Origin: Azospirillum brasilense | GTDB taxonomy: Bacteria; Pseudomonadota; Alphaproteobacteria; Azospirillales; Azospirillaceae | Assembly: GCF_003349955.1 (NCBI RefSeq) | Contig: NZ_QLKQ01000036.1 | Coordinates: 1 to 64,000 of the forward strand | Direction: 5' to 3' | DNA length: 64,000 bases | In this document: positions 8,708 through 16,100 of the stretch, one piece after another | Position numbering within the stretch: the first letter of the stretch is position 1 | Layout of the letters: each line of letters begins with the position of its first letter | Translations under genes and position numbers: made by a program | The notes under the pieces: generated by a model | Database searches by the model: none | Told to the model about the DNA's origin: nothing | What the model saw: only the letters and a program-made list of their open reading frames with translations

Positions 8708-8749
8708 CAATCGTTCGCTACCTTGCAAATATCGCAAGGTAGCGAACGA
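8704..8749 (+). promoter_or_regulatory. Promoter with embedded MarR-type operator
   Basis: A perfect -35 hexamer TTGACA (8704-8709) is followed 17 bp later by AAATAT (8727-8732) as a -10-like element. A perfect inverted repeat with 16-bp arms (TCGTTCGCTACCTTGC, 8711-8726, and its complement, 8734-8749) surrounds the -10 with a 7-bp centre. A bound dimer would block the promoter. The site is 20 bp before the MarR gene, so autorepression is the natural reading. Confidence 0.8.
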
Positions 8750-8769
8750 ATTGCGGAGAGGGTGGCGTC

Positions 8770-9219
8770 ATGCCGGAGCGAAGCGACGCCGGGCATCCGG
8801 TCGTGGCGGGATGGACGAAGCGGTGCTATTTCGCGGGCCGCGCCCTCATGGACGCGACCCTGCGGCCTTACGATCTGGGATCGACGCAGTGGTATGTTCT
8901 CTGGCATCTGGCCAACGTCGGCCCGACCGTCCAACGCGATCTTGGACGGGCGCTTGAACTGGAACGCGCGACGCTGAGCGGGATCGTCGCCACGCTCGTC
9001 CGCAAGAATTTGATTGAACAGACCTCAGGCGGGGACGACCAGCGCCAGCGCCTTCTGACGCTGACCGCCGCGGGCGAGGCCCTGTGGCGCGACCTCCCCG
9101 ATCTTTCCTTCATCCACGACGCAGCGTTCGGCGGCATCGACGAGGCCGATCTGGCGACGACGGTCCGTGTCCTGCGGCTGGCCACCGAGCGGCTGCAAAA
9201 CCTGTTGCGAAAGGAATGA
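8770..9219 (+). CDS. MarR family transcriptional regulator
   Basis: A 149-residue MarR-type winged-helix repressor. The pattern is typical: an N-terminal dimerisation helix, WYVLWHLANVGPTVQRDLGR, the ERATLSGIVATLVRKNLIE recognition helix, and the wing with GGDDQRQRLLTLTAAG, followed by a C-terminal dimerisation helix. It is the first gene after a strong palindromic promoter-operator, so it probably represses itself and the epimerase gene that follows 4 bp later. The inducing ligand is unknown. Confidence 0.92.
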   Translation: MPERSDAGHPVVAGWTKRCYFAGRALMDATLRPYDLGSTQWYVLWHLANVGPTVQRDLGRALELERATLSGIVATLVRKNLIEQTSGGDDQRQRLLTLTAAGEALWRDLPDLSFIHDAAFGGIDEADLATTVRVLRLATERLQNLLRKE

Positions 9220-9223
9220 GCCG

Positions 9224-10033
9224 ATGACGGTGCTGATAACCGGAGCGACCGGCCTTGTCGGTGAACGGCTGGTCCCGCGACTGATCGACGCCGGCTTTGC
9301 CTGCCGGGCACTGCTGCGGGCCGGAAAACCCTGCCCACAGGGGGCAACCGCCGCGACCGGCGACCTCCTCGACCCGTCGACTCTTTCGGACGCCATCCGG
9401 GGCGTTTCGGCGGTCGTGCATCTGGCGGCGGTCTTCCGCAGCCAGGACACCGACCTCATCTGGAAAAGCAATCGCGACGGCACCCGGAATCTGATCGCCG
9501 CGGTGAAGGCGAACGCCCCGGATGCCCGCGTCATCATGGCGAGCACCAGCCATGTCTACAGCATGGACAACCCGCATCCCGGCCGCGAGGACGATGCGGT
9601 CGATCCCAAGCATCCCTATCCGGCGAGCAAGGTGGCCGCGGAAAAGGACCTGCGCGACCGCGGGCTGACCTGGTCCGTCATCCGCTTCCCGTTCGTGTAC
9701 GGCGACGGCGACGGGCATCTCGAATCGCTTCCCGATCATGTCGGACGCTGGCATCCGGCCCAACGGATGAGCACGATCCACCACCGCGACATCGCCACCG
9801 CCGTGAAGCTCGCGCTGGACGGGGTGTTCGACCGGCGCGTCGTGAATGTCGCCGACGACGCCCCTTTGTCCATCTTCGAGCTTGCGGGTGTGCTGGACAC
9901 CGGAATGGCGGCGACCTCCGAGCCTCTCGCGAACCCCTGGTATCTTCATGTCGACGGTTCGCTGGCGCGCACGCTCGGTTTCCGGCCCAGCGTGAGAAGC
10001 GTCCATCAGGCCCATCAGGAAGGGCTGATGTGA
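9224..10033 (+). CDS. NAD-dependent epimerase/dehydratase family protein
   Basis: A 269-residue extended-SDR protein. The nucleotide-binding motif TGATGLVGERL is at residues 6-16 and the catalytic YPASK (Tyr-x-x-x-Lys) is present after the ASTSHVYSM strand. It probably acts on a nucleotide sugar or a related carbonyl compound with NAD(P). It starts 4 bp after the MarR stop, so the two form one unit and the enzyme is likely derepressed when the MarR ligand is bound. Length is slightly short for sugar epimerases, so a reductase role is equally possible. Confidence 0.85.
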   Translation: MTVLITGATGLVGERLVPRLIDAGFACRALLRAGKPCPQGATAATGDLLDPSTLSDAIRGVSAVVHLAAVFRSQDTDLIWKSNRDGTRNLIAAVKANAPDARVIMASTSHVYSMDNPHPGREDDAVDPKHPYPASKVAAEKDLRDRGLTWSVIRFPFVYGDGDGHLESLPDHVGRWHPAQRMSTIHHRDIATAVKLALDGVFDRRVVNVADDAPLSIFELAGVLDTGMAATSEPLANPWYLHVDGSLARTLGFRPSVRSVHQAHQEGLM

Positions 10034-10052
10034 CCGACACGCGCCGCGCGGC

Positions 10053-10931
10053 TCACCCCGAACGGCCTCCGGAAAGCCCGGTGGGAACGGCGATCTGGGT
10101 GCGGTGCATGCGGCGGCGCTGGTTCTCGGGAAAGGGATCGCGGCGGTGCATGGTCCAGCGGTTGTCCCACATCACGAGATCGCCGACCCGCCATCGGTGG
10201 TGCCAGGACAGCTCCGGACGCACCGCCGCCTCCCACACCGCGTCGAGCAGGGCTTCGCTCTCCGCCGGCGGCAGGCCGGGGATGGAGGCGTGCGGGCGGC
10301 GCCCCAGAAGCAGCGCCTTGCGCCCGGTCGCCGGGTGGGCGATGACCAGCGGGTGAACCGTGCCCGGCGAGGTGGCGAGGTCGGTCGGCGGCGCGAAGCC
10401 CTGCCGCAGATAGCCGCCGCTGTTGGTGGTGCTGTCGTGCTTGATCGACAGCCCGTCGATCCGCCGCCTCAGCTCCTTCGGCAGCGCGTCGTGGGCGGCG
10501 AACATGCTGATGAATCCGGTGTCCCCGCCCTCCTCCGGCACCTCCAGCGCGTAGAGGCTGCTGGCGTAGGGCGGGATCTCCAGATAGGTCATGTCGGCGT
10601 GCCAGACCGACTCCCCCGCCCCCAGCGCGCCGATGGGACGGCCCTGCTCGGTGACGTTGGAGATGACGTAGACCTCCTCGAAGCCCGGCGCGTGCAGCCG
10701 GCCATGCTCGGTGATCGGCGCCTTGTCGAGCGGCCCGAAATGACCGGACACCCGGACGAGGTCGGCGTCGGACAGCGTCTGGTCGCGGAACACCAGCACC
10801 AGATGGCGGTCCAGCGCCACGGCCAGCGCGGCGGCGGTGGCCGCGTCCAGCGGCCGCGACAGGTCGATGCCACGGATCTCGGCCCCCAGCGTGGCGGAGA
10901 CCGGGTGGGTGGTGAAGGCGGGGTGGGTCAT
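10053..10931 (-). CDS. TauD/TfdA family 2-oxoglutarate-dependent dioxygenase
   Basis: A 292-residue Fe(II)/2-oxoglutarate oxygenase. The iron facial triad is visible: His111 and Asp113 in VWHADMTY, and His262 in RWTMHRRDPF, with conserved arginines after it that bind 2-oxoglutarate. TauD relatives desulfonate taurine, alkylsulfonates or alkyl sulfates, releasing sulfite or sulfate plus an aldehyde. Here it is the last gene of an operon with a sulfonate-type binding protein, a rhodanese and a cysteine-dioxygenase-like protein, which supports a sulfur-scavenging role. The exact substrate is not deducible. Confidence 0.9.
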   Translation of the reverse strand: MTHPAFTTHPVSATLGAEIRGIDLSRPLDAATAAALAVALDRHLVLVFRDQTLSDADLVRVSGHFGPLDKAPITEHGRLHAPGFEEVYVISNVTEQGRPIGALGAGESVWHADMTYLEIPPYASSLYALEVPEEGGDTGFISMFAAHDALPKELRRRIDGLSIKHDSTTNSGGYLRQGFAPPTDLATSPGTVHPLVIAHPATGRKALLLGRRPHASIPGLPPAESEALLDAVWEAAVRPELSWHHRWRVGDLVMWDNRWTMHRRDPFPENQRRRMHRTQIAVPTGLSGGRSG

Positions 10932-10941
10932 GGGAACGCCC

Positions 10942-11985
10942 TCAGCTTCCGGTGCGGTCGTGGATGTCGGCGAAGAACAGGTCGCGCCAGTCGGCGGGCC
11001 GGTTGCGGATCGAGCCGATGCGCGCCATGAAGTCGGTGAAGATGCCGATGCCGCGCGGGGCGAGATCGTAGGACACCTCCGGATGGGCGATCATCGCCGC
11101 CACCTCCTCCTCGCCGAGCTTGGACTTTTCGATGCGGATGTAGGCGCGGGCGGCCTCCCTGGGATCGGCCTTGATGAGGGCCACCGCGTCCTCCAGCGCC
11201 GTCAGCACGGCCTTGGTCAGCGTCGGGTTGGCGTCATGGAAGGCGGCGGAGGTCCACAGCGCGCTGAAGGACGCCGGCCCGCCCAGCACGTCGTAGCTGC
11301 TCAGCACCTTGTGGATCTTCGGGTCGCGGAGCTGCTGATCCTGGAAGGGCGGGCTGGTGAAGTGGGCGGTGATCTCCGTCCGGCCGGACAGCAGGGCGGC
11401 GGTGCCGTCGGGATGGGCCAGCGAGACGGTCAGCGGGTCCAGCCGCGCGTGCTGGCCGGGGCCGAAGACCTGCTCGGCGGCGATCTGGAGCACGATGGCC
11501 TGATAGGAGGCGCGGACCGACGGCACGACGATGCGGTCCTTGTCCGTGAAGTCCGTCAGGCCCTTCACCTCGGGCCGGTTGGTGTTGAGGTAGGCCGGCT
11601 GGGCGTTCAGCGCGGCCAGCCCGCGCAGGTTGGCGTTCCCCTTCGTCTTGTCCCAGGCGATGATGAAGGCCGGCACGCCCGCCGCCCCGAAATCGGCGTT
11701 GCCGGACAGGGTGGCCTCGGTGATCGTCGTCGGGTTGCCGAGCGGGGTGTAGCTGGCCGTCACCGCGCCCAGCCCGGCGGCGCGGGCGTGCTTCTCCACA
11801 AGCCCCTTGTCCTCCATGACGTAGAGCGGCAGGTAGCCGAGGCCGAGGTTGCGGGCGAAGCGGACCTGCGTCGCCTCGGCCCGCGCGGGGGCCGGGTTCA
11901 GGCCGGCGACGCCGGCGGCGAGCAGCAGCGCGGAGCCGAGCAGCGTCCGGCGGCCCAGCGTGGAGAGGCGCGTGGAAATGGTCAT
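10942..11985 (-). CDS. ABC transporter substrate-binding protein (SsuA/TauA/NMT1 type)
   Basis: A 347-residue periplasmic binding protein. The N terminus is an Arg-rich leader with a hydrophobic core ending in PARAEA, Tat-like or Sec (GRRTLLGSALLLAAG). The mature part resembles the aliphatic sulfonate/nitrate/taurine binding family (LGYLPLYVMEDKGLVEKHA). It probably captures an organosulfur compound. No permease or ATPase gene is next to it; the nearest same-class transporter components are at 46.1-48.9 kb, which might be shared. Ten base pairs separate it from the TauD-type gene downstream. Confidence 0.87.
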   Translation of the reverse strand: MTISTRLSTLGRRTLLGSALLLAAGVAGLNPAPARAEATQVRFARNLGLGYLPLYVMEDKGLVEKHARAAGLGAVTASYTPLGNPTTITEATLSGNADFGAAGVPAFIIAWDKTKGNANLRGLAALNAQPAYLNTNRPEVKGLTDFTDKDRIVVPSVRASYQAIVLQIAAEQVFGPGQHARLDPLTVSLAHPDGTAALLSGRTEITAHFTSPPFQDQQLRDPKIHKVLSSYDVLGGPASFSALWTSAAFHDANPTLTKAVLTALEDAVALIKADPREAARAYIRIEKSKLGEEEVAAMIAHPEVSYDLAPRGIGIFTDFMARIGSIRNRPADWRDLFFADIHDRTGS

Positions 11986-12008
11986 GGGGTGTCCCGTGGC
12001 GGAGATCG

Positions 12009-13613
12009 TCAGATGACGCGGAAATTGTGGGCGCCGTCGCGCTTGAGCTGGTCCACCAGCTCAAGCTCCCAGTCGATGTAGCCCTGCATGGCGGCGGCGC
12101 TGTTGTCGGTGCCCTCGTAGGGGCGCTTGTAGACGTCGTCCGGCTCCGGCCCCAGCCGCTCCAACCCGGTGCTGAGCGGCAGCCCGGCCGCCACCCAGCC
12201 CTGCGTGCCGCCCTCCAGCAGCAGCGGGGCCGCTCCCGGCGGGAAGTCGGCGGCGGCGTAGCGGGTCAGCGCGCCGTCCCAGCAGGTCAGCACCGGCCGC
12301 ACGCCCTTCGGCAGGCGGGCGATGGTGCCGCCCAGACGCGCGCGGGTCGCGAAATACGCCCCCGGAATGTGGCCGGCGCGGTAGCGCGGGCTGCGGGCGA
12401 TGTCGATCACCGCCGCCTCGCCGTTCTCCAGCAGGGCCAGCAGGTCGCGCGGCGCCACCGTCTCCGCCCCGGTGTCCGGGATGGGCGGCAGGCGGCGGCG
12501 GTCGGGACCGGTCCCGATGCCCAGAGACGCCACGTCGCCCTCCAGCACATGCACCTCCCAGCCGAGCTGCGCCAGCCAGGAGGCGGTCATGTCGGCGCGC
12601 GGCCCGCCGCCGCCCGCCGGGTCGTCGGCGAGCACGATGCGGGCGCCGCGCACCGCGACATACTCGTCCGTCGCCTGGACGAGCTGGCCGCCCGCCGCGT
12701 GGCGGAAGCCCGGCAGATGGCCGGCCTCGTACTCCTCCGGGGTGCGCACGTCGAAGAGGTGCAGGGTGCGCCGCCCGTCGCCGCGGAAGGCGTCCAGCGC
12801 GGCGGGGCCGATGCGCCCGACGCCGGCGCGGTCGGCCACCGCGCGGGCGGCCTCGCGGCCCTTGGCGTCGCCCTCCGGCGACACCGCCGGAAAGCGCCCG
12901 TCGCGCCCGCGGTCCAGCTCCAGCCCCGCCAGCGTCCAGCCGATGGTGCCGTTGCGCAGCGCCGCCACCCGGTTGGAAATGCCGGCGTTCACCAGCGATT
13001 GCGTGCCGATGATCGAGCGGGTGCGCCCGGCGCAGTTGACGATGATCAGCGTCCGCGGGTCGGGCGCGATGTCGTGGACGCGCTTGACCAGCTCGGCTCC
13101 CGGCACGCTGATGCCGCCGGGAATCGCCATGGTCCGGAACTCCTCGTAGCGGCGGGCGTCGAGGATCACCAGATCGGCCCCGGTGTCGACGAGCGTCTTC
13201 ACCTCCTCGGCCGACAGCGACGGGGTGTGGCGGTGATGCTCCACCCACTCGCCGAACGCCTTGCTGGGCACGTTGACGTCCCGGTAGACCTCGAACCCGG
13301 CGGCGATCCAGCCGGCCAGCCCACCCTCCAGCAGCGTCACCTCGCGGTAGCCCAGCGCCTGGAGCCGCCGCGCCGCCGGCTCGGCGTAGCCCTCGCCGTT
13401 GTCGTAGACGGTGATCGGCACGTCGCGCCGCGGCAGCAGGTCGTAGGCCAGCAATTCCACCCGGCTGAGCGGCACCGACACGGCGAACAGCGGATGGGCC
13501 AGCGAATAGGGTCCCTCCTCACGCGCGTCGAGAAGGGCGACCTCCCTGCGGTCGATCCAGTCACGGCGGATGCCGGCGGCGGTGCGGGTGGCGAGCGGTG
13601 CGGTGTCGGGCAT
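12009..13613 (-). CDS. Multidomain rhodanese-like sulfurtransferase
   Basis: A 534-residue protein built of four rhodanese folds, roughly residues 10-110, 133-235, 265-365 and 385-480. Only domains 2 and 4 keep an active-site cysteine: Cys194 in VNCAGRTRS and Cys444 in LTCWDGALTR. Domain 1 has YDNGEGYA and domain 3 LADDPAGG at the equivalent loops, so these look catalytically dead. Rhodaneses carry sulfane sulfur as a persulfide. Its operon partners (cysteine-dioxygenase-like protein, sulfonate-type binding protein, TauD) and the nearby encapsulated cysteine desulfurase suggest it moves sulfane sulfur in this pathway. No signal peptide is visible. Confidence 0.88.
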   Translation of the reverse strand: MPDTAPLATRTAAGIRRDWIDRREVALLDAREEGPYSLAHPLFAVSVPLSRVELLAYDLLPRRDVPITVYDNGEGYAEPAARRLQALGYREVTLLEGGLAGWIAAGFEVYRDVNVPSKAFGEWVEHHRHTPSLSAEEVKTLVDTGADLVILDARRYEEFRTMAIPGGISVPGAELVKRVHDIAPDPRTLIIVNCAGRTRSIIGTQSLVNAGISNRVAALRNGTIGWTLAGLELDRGRDGRFPAVSPEGDAKGREAARAVADRAGVGRIGPAALDAFRGDGRRTLHLFDVRTPEEYEAGHLPGFRHAAGGQLVQATDEYVAVRGARIVLADDPAGGGGPRADMTASWLAQLGWEVHVLEGDVASLGIGTGPDRRRLPPIPDTGAETVAPRDLLALLENGEAAVIDIARSPRYRAGHIPGAYFATRARLGGTIARLPKGVRPVLTCWDGALTRYAAADFPPGAAPLLLEGGTQGWVAAGLPLSTGLERLGPEPDDVYKRPYEGTDNSAAAMQGYIDWELELVDQLKRDGAHNFRVI

Positions 13614-13632
13614 GGTTGCTTTCCGGGACCTG

Positions 13633-14250
13633 TTATGCGGCTTGCGGAACGGGCTTCGAGCGGTCCCACAGGTTGGGCAGGGCGTTGTTGGCGTAGCCGG
13701 AGATGAAAGGCTTGCGCTCGCCGGTCAGCGGATCGAAGACCGACCGCCGAATGGCGCCGATGTTGCCGCCATAGACGTGGATGCTGATCGATGGACGGTC
13801 GGACAGCGCGTTGGAAATGGCGTGGACGTCGCCGATGCGCGGCGACACCGCCTCCACCGATCCGACCGGCAGAAGGTCGGCGGCGACGGCGACGGGCGGG
13901 CCGTCCCGGAGTTCGTAGCGCTGGGAATGCTCCGCCCCGCGCAGCACGCCGACGAGGCCCCAGACGGTGTGGTCGTGGATCGGCGTGCGCTGCCCCGGCC
14001 CCCAGACGAAGCTGACGATGGAAAAGCGCTCATGGGGATCGCAATGCAGCAGATACTGCCGGTAATGGACCGGATCGGGCTGGGCGTAGGCGTCGGGCAG
14101 CCAGTCGTCCACGGCGACCAGCCCGGCCAGCAGACGGCGTCCCGAGTCCAGGATGGCGGCCTCGTCGTCGCCCAGACGCTCCACCAGACGGGTGACGTCG
14201 CCGATGAAGCCGCGCAGGCGGGACAGGTTGGAAAGGGTGGGATCGGTCAT
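13633..14250 (-). CDS. Cysteine dioxygenase-type cupin (thiol dioxygenase)
   Basis: A 205-residue cupin. The iron ligands of the thiol dioxygenase family are present: His92 and His94 in TPIHDHTVWG and His143 in GDVHAISN. Family members oxidise cysteine to cysteine sulfinate or 3-mercaptopropionate to its sulfinate with O2. I cannot tell which from sequence. It sits 19 bp upstream of the rhodanese gene, so the operon couples thiol oxidation to sulfur-atom transfer. Cytosolic; no leader. Confidence 0.87.
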   Translation of the reverse strand: MTDPTLSNLSRLRGFIGDVTRLVERLGDDEAAILDSGRRLLAGLVAVDDWLPDAYAQPDPVHYRQYLLHCDPHERFSIVSFVWGPGQRTPIHDHTVWGLVGVLRGAEHSQRYELRDGPPVAVAADLLPVGSVEAVSPRIGDVHAISNALSDRPSISIHVYGGNIGAIRRSVFDPLTGERKPFISGYANNALPNLWDRSKPVPQAA

Positions 14251-14302
14251 GGCGTGCGTCCATTCGGAACGTGGGGGCGGCCGGGGCCGGGGGTGGGGCG
14301 GA

Positions 14303-14524
14303 TCAGGCCAGCGCGGTCACCAGCACCGGAAGGACGGCCAGGACGACGCCGGCCCCCAAGGCCAGCCGATGGCTGAGCGAGGGGTGTTCCGCGTGCGTCG
14401 GGTGGGGGGTGAGCGTCTGGACCGGCGCGCTGTCCGAAGAGTCCGGCGGCAGTGGCAAGGGCAAGGCGCAGGACGGGCTGAGCGACGCGATCAGCATCCA
14501 TTGGAAGTCATCCGAAGCCTTCAT
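14303..14524 (-). CDS. Small single-pass membrane protein, unknown function
   Basis: A 73-residue open frame with a good ribosome site (AGGAGA a few bases before the ATG). Residues 1-50 are polar and Pro/Ser-rich; residues 53-73 form one hydrophobic helix (LALGAGVVLAVLPVLVTALA) at the extreme C terminus, as in tail-anchored or small inner-membrane proteins. I do not recognise a family. It is the first frame of the leftward sulfur operon and lies 52 bp before the thiol dioxygenase gene, so co-transcription is likely. Confidence 0.55.
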   Translation of the reverse strand: MKASDDFQWMLIASLSPSCALPLPLPPDSSDSAPVQTLTPHPTHAEHPSLSHRLALGAGVVLAVLPVLVTALA

Positions 14525-14620
14525 GCCGGGTCTCCTGCTTAAAAGGGAGAGGAAGGGGGAACGTCGCCGGGCGGTCGCCGCGCCACTAACAACACTTGCT
14601 CATTGTTGTATTTTTCTCAT

Positions 14621-14640
14621 TCCATATAGGAAAATAGGAT
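14621..14640. promoter_or_regulatory. AT-rich cluster motif, copy a (possible operator)
   Basis: TCCATATAGGAAAATAGGAT lies in an AT-rich pocket about 95 bp before the start of the leftward sulfur operon. It contains the near-palindrome TTCC-ATATA-GGAA and the half-site AAAATAGGA, which is also found at 22444-22454. It is the weakest match to the better copies at 37952, 38746 and 38962. Confidence 0.35.
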
Positions 14641-14747
14641 TTATGCTCGGCGTCAAGCGTGCGCTTTGCCCCGAGCGCGGTTTTTCGCTGGTTCAGCGAC
14701 GTGAACGGGGCGCCGCGATCGCGGGAAGACGGAACAGGAAGACGGGA

Positions 14748-14910
14748 ATGAGCGACACGCGGCGTGTTTTGATCGCTGGAGCGGGAGCGGTCGGCGGGTA
14801 CATCGGCGCCCGGCAACCGCGCCGTCCTGGACATCGTGCGCGCCATCGAGCGCGGCCGGCTGACCCCGGCGCCGGATCGGCTGGCCGGGGTGGCTGTCGG
14901 CCCCGGCTGA
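14748..14910 (+). pseudogene. Deleted remnant of a ketopantoate reductase-like gene
   Basis: The frame starts MSDTRRVLIAGAGAVGGYIG, the N-terminal Rossmann motif of ApbA/PanE-type 2-dehydropantoate 2-reductases. After about 22 codons the match stops, and from 14812 a different frame reads GNRAVLDIVRAIERGRL to a stop at 14910. That resembles the C-terminal end of the same family (NRA-hydrophobic-ERG). The simplest reading is one internal deletion of most of the gene, which also shifted the frame. It lies between two operons and does not make a functional protein. Confidence 0.7.
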
Positions 14911-14945
14911 CGGCACGCCCCTCCCCTCCTCTGTGCGGCGGCGCC

Positions 14946-16100
14946 TCACACGATCGCCGGCTCCTTCTCCAGTTCCTCGCCACTGGCGAAGCGGGCCGGG
15001 GACAGGCGGGCGAACCAGTCCGGAACGGCCTGCCCGTCGACGAGCTGGGCGAGCAGGCGCCCCGCTGCGGGAGCGGTCATGAAGCCCTTCGCCCCCGACA
15101 GCGCGACGAACAAGCCGGGCAGCGCCGTTTCGCCGAGCACCGCCAGCATGTCCGGCGTGATGGAGTAGAGTCCGCCCCAGGAGCGCAGCAGCCGCGCGGT
15201 TCCCAGCGCCGGCAGCAGGTCGATGGCGCGCGCGGCGGCGCGCGGAAACAGGTCCGCGGTGGGCTGGGCATCGGCGCCGAGCGCCCGCCGCCGGTCCGAC
15301 GCCACCACCACGACGCTGCCCCGCGCTGTCTGGTTCAGGAACATCTCGTGCGCGAAGGACACCACGCAGGGGCCGAGTCGCGGCGGCAGCGGTTCGGTGA
15401 CGAAGGCCTGGTTGGGATAGGGCTGCACCGGAATGTCGATGCCGAGCGACCCGAGAAGCTGCGGAATCCGCGTGTCGGTGGCGACGACGACGCGCCCGGC
15501 CTCGATCGCCTCCCCACCCGCGCTCAGACGGAAGGCGCTGCTGAACGGTTCCACGGAATCGACCTTCACGCCATGACGGATGAGCACACCGGCGCGGGCG
15601 GCGGCGCGGTGAAACCCGTCCAGCACGCGGAACGGCGACAGGGAGCCGTCGCGGGCGCAGAAAGAACCGCCGACCACCCCCGAGAGGTTGAGGCCGGGCG
15701 CCAGCCGCGCCGCCTCCTCCACAGTCAGCAAGGAACTGTCCACGCCGAACCGGGACTGGAGCGCGATGTTGCGGCGGAGCTGGTCGAGCTGTTCCTCGCC
15801 ATGGGCCAGGATCAGGTAGCCGTCCTGCTTGAACTCGATGCCCTCGGGATAACCGAACTCCTCGGCGAAATTCTCGTAGGACGGCAGGCTGTCCTGGCAG
15901 AGCCGGATGTTGCCCGCCGCCCCCCACTGGACACGGAACCCGGCGCCGCAGCGTCCGGTCTCGTTGCCCGCGAAGTCCGACCGGTCGAGCAGCAGGACCG
16001 ACAGGTCGGGGCGCAGCCGGCGCAGCCACAGCGCCACCGACAGGCCGTAGGCACCACCGCCGATCACCGCGATGTCGGCGATCCTGGGAAGAGTCGTCAT
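14946..16100 (-). CDS. FAD-dependent amine oxidoreductase (DadA/HcnC-like)
   Basis: A 384-residue flavoprotein of the D-amino acid/glycine oxidase superfamily. The dinucleotide motif IAVIGGGAYGLSVALWLRRL is near residue 9 and the C-terminal SWGGLYSITPDMLAVLGE region is typical of DadA, sarcosine oxidase beta and HcnC. In three-subunit dehydrogenases such as D-hydroxyproline dehydrogenase, this is the subunit that oxidises the amino or imino acid. Its ATG overlaps the previous gene by 4 bp; with the two upstream genes it forms a complete HcnABC-like complex. Substrate may be a D-amino acid, N-methyl amino acid or hydroxyproline isomer. Confidence 0.88.
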   Translation of the reverse strand: MTTLPRIADIAVIGGGAYGLSVALWLRRLRPDLSVLLLDRSDFAGNETGRCGAGFRVQWGAAGNIRLCQDSLPSYENFAEEFGYPEGIEFKQDGYLILAHGEEQLDQLRRNIALQSRFGVDSSLLTVEEAARLAPGLNLSGVVGGSFCARDGSLSPFRVLDGFHRAAARAGVLIRHGVKVDSVEPFSSAFRLSAGGEAIEAGRVVVATDTRIPQLLGSLGIDIPVQPYPNQAFVTEPLPPRLGPCVVSFAHEMFLNQTARGSVVVVASDRRRALGADAQPTADLFPRAAARAIDLLPALGTARLLRSWGGLYSITPDMLAVLGETALPGLFVALSGAKGFMTAPAAGRLLAQLVDGQAVPDWFARLSPARFASGEELEKEPAIV

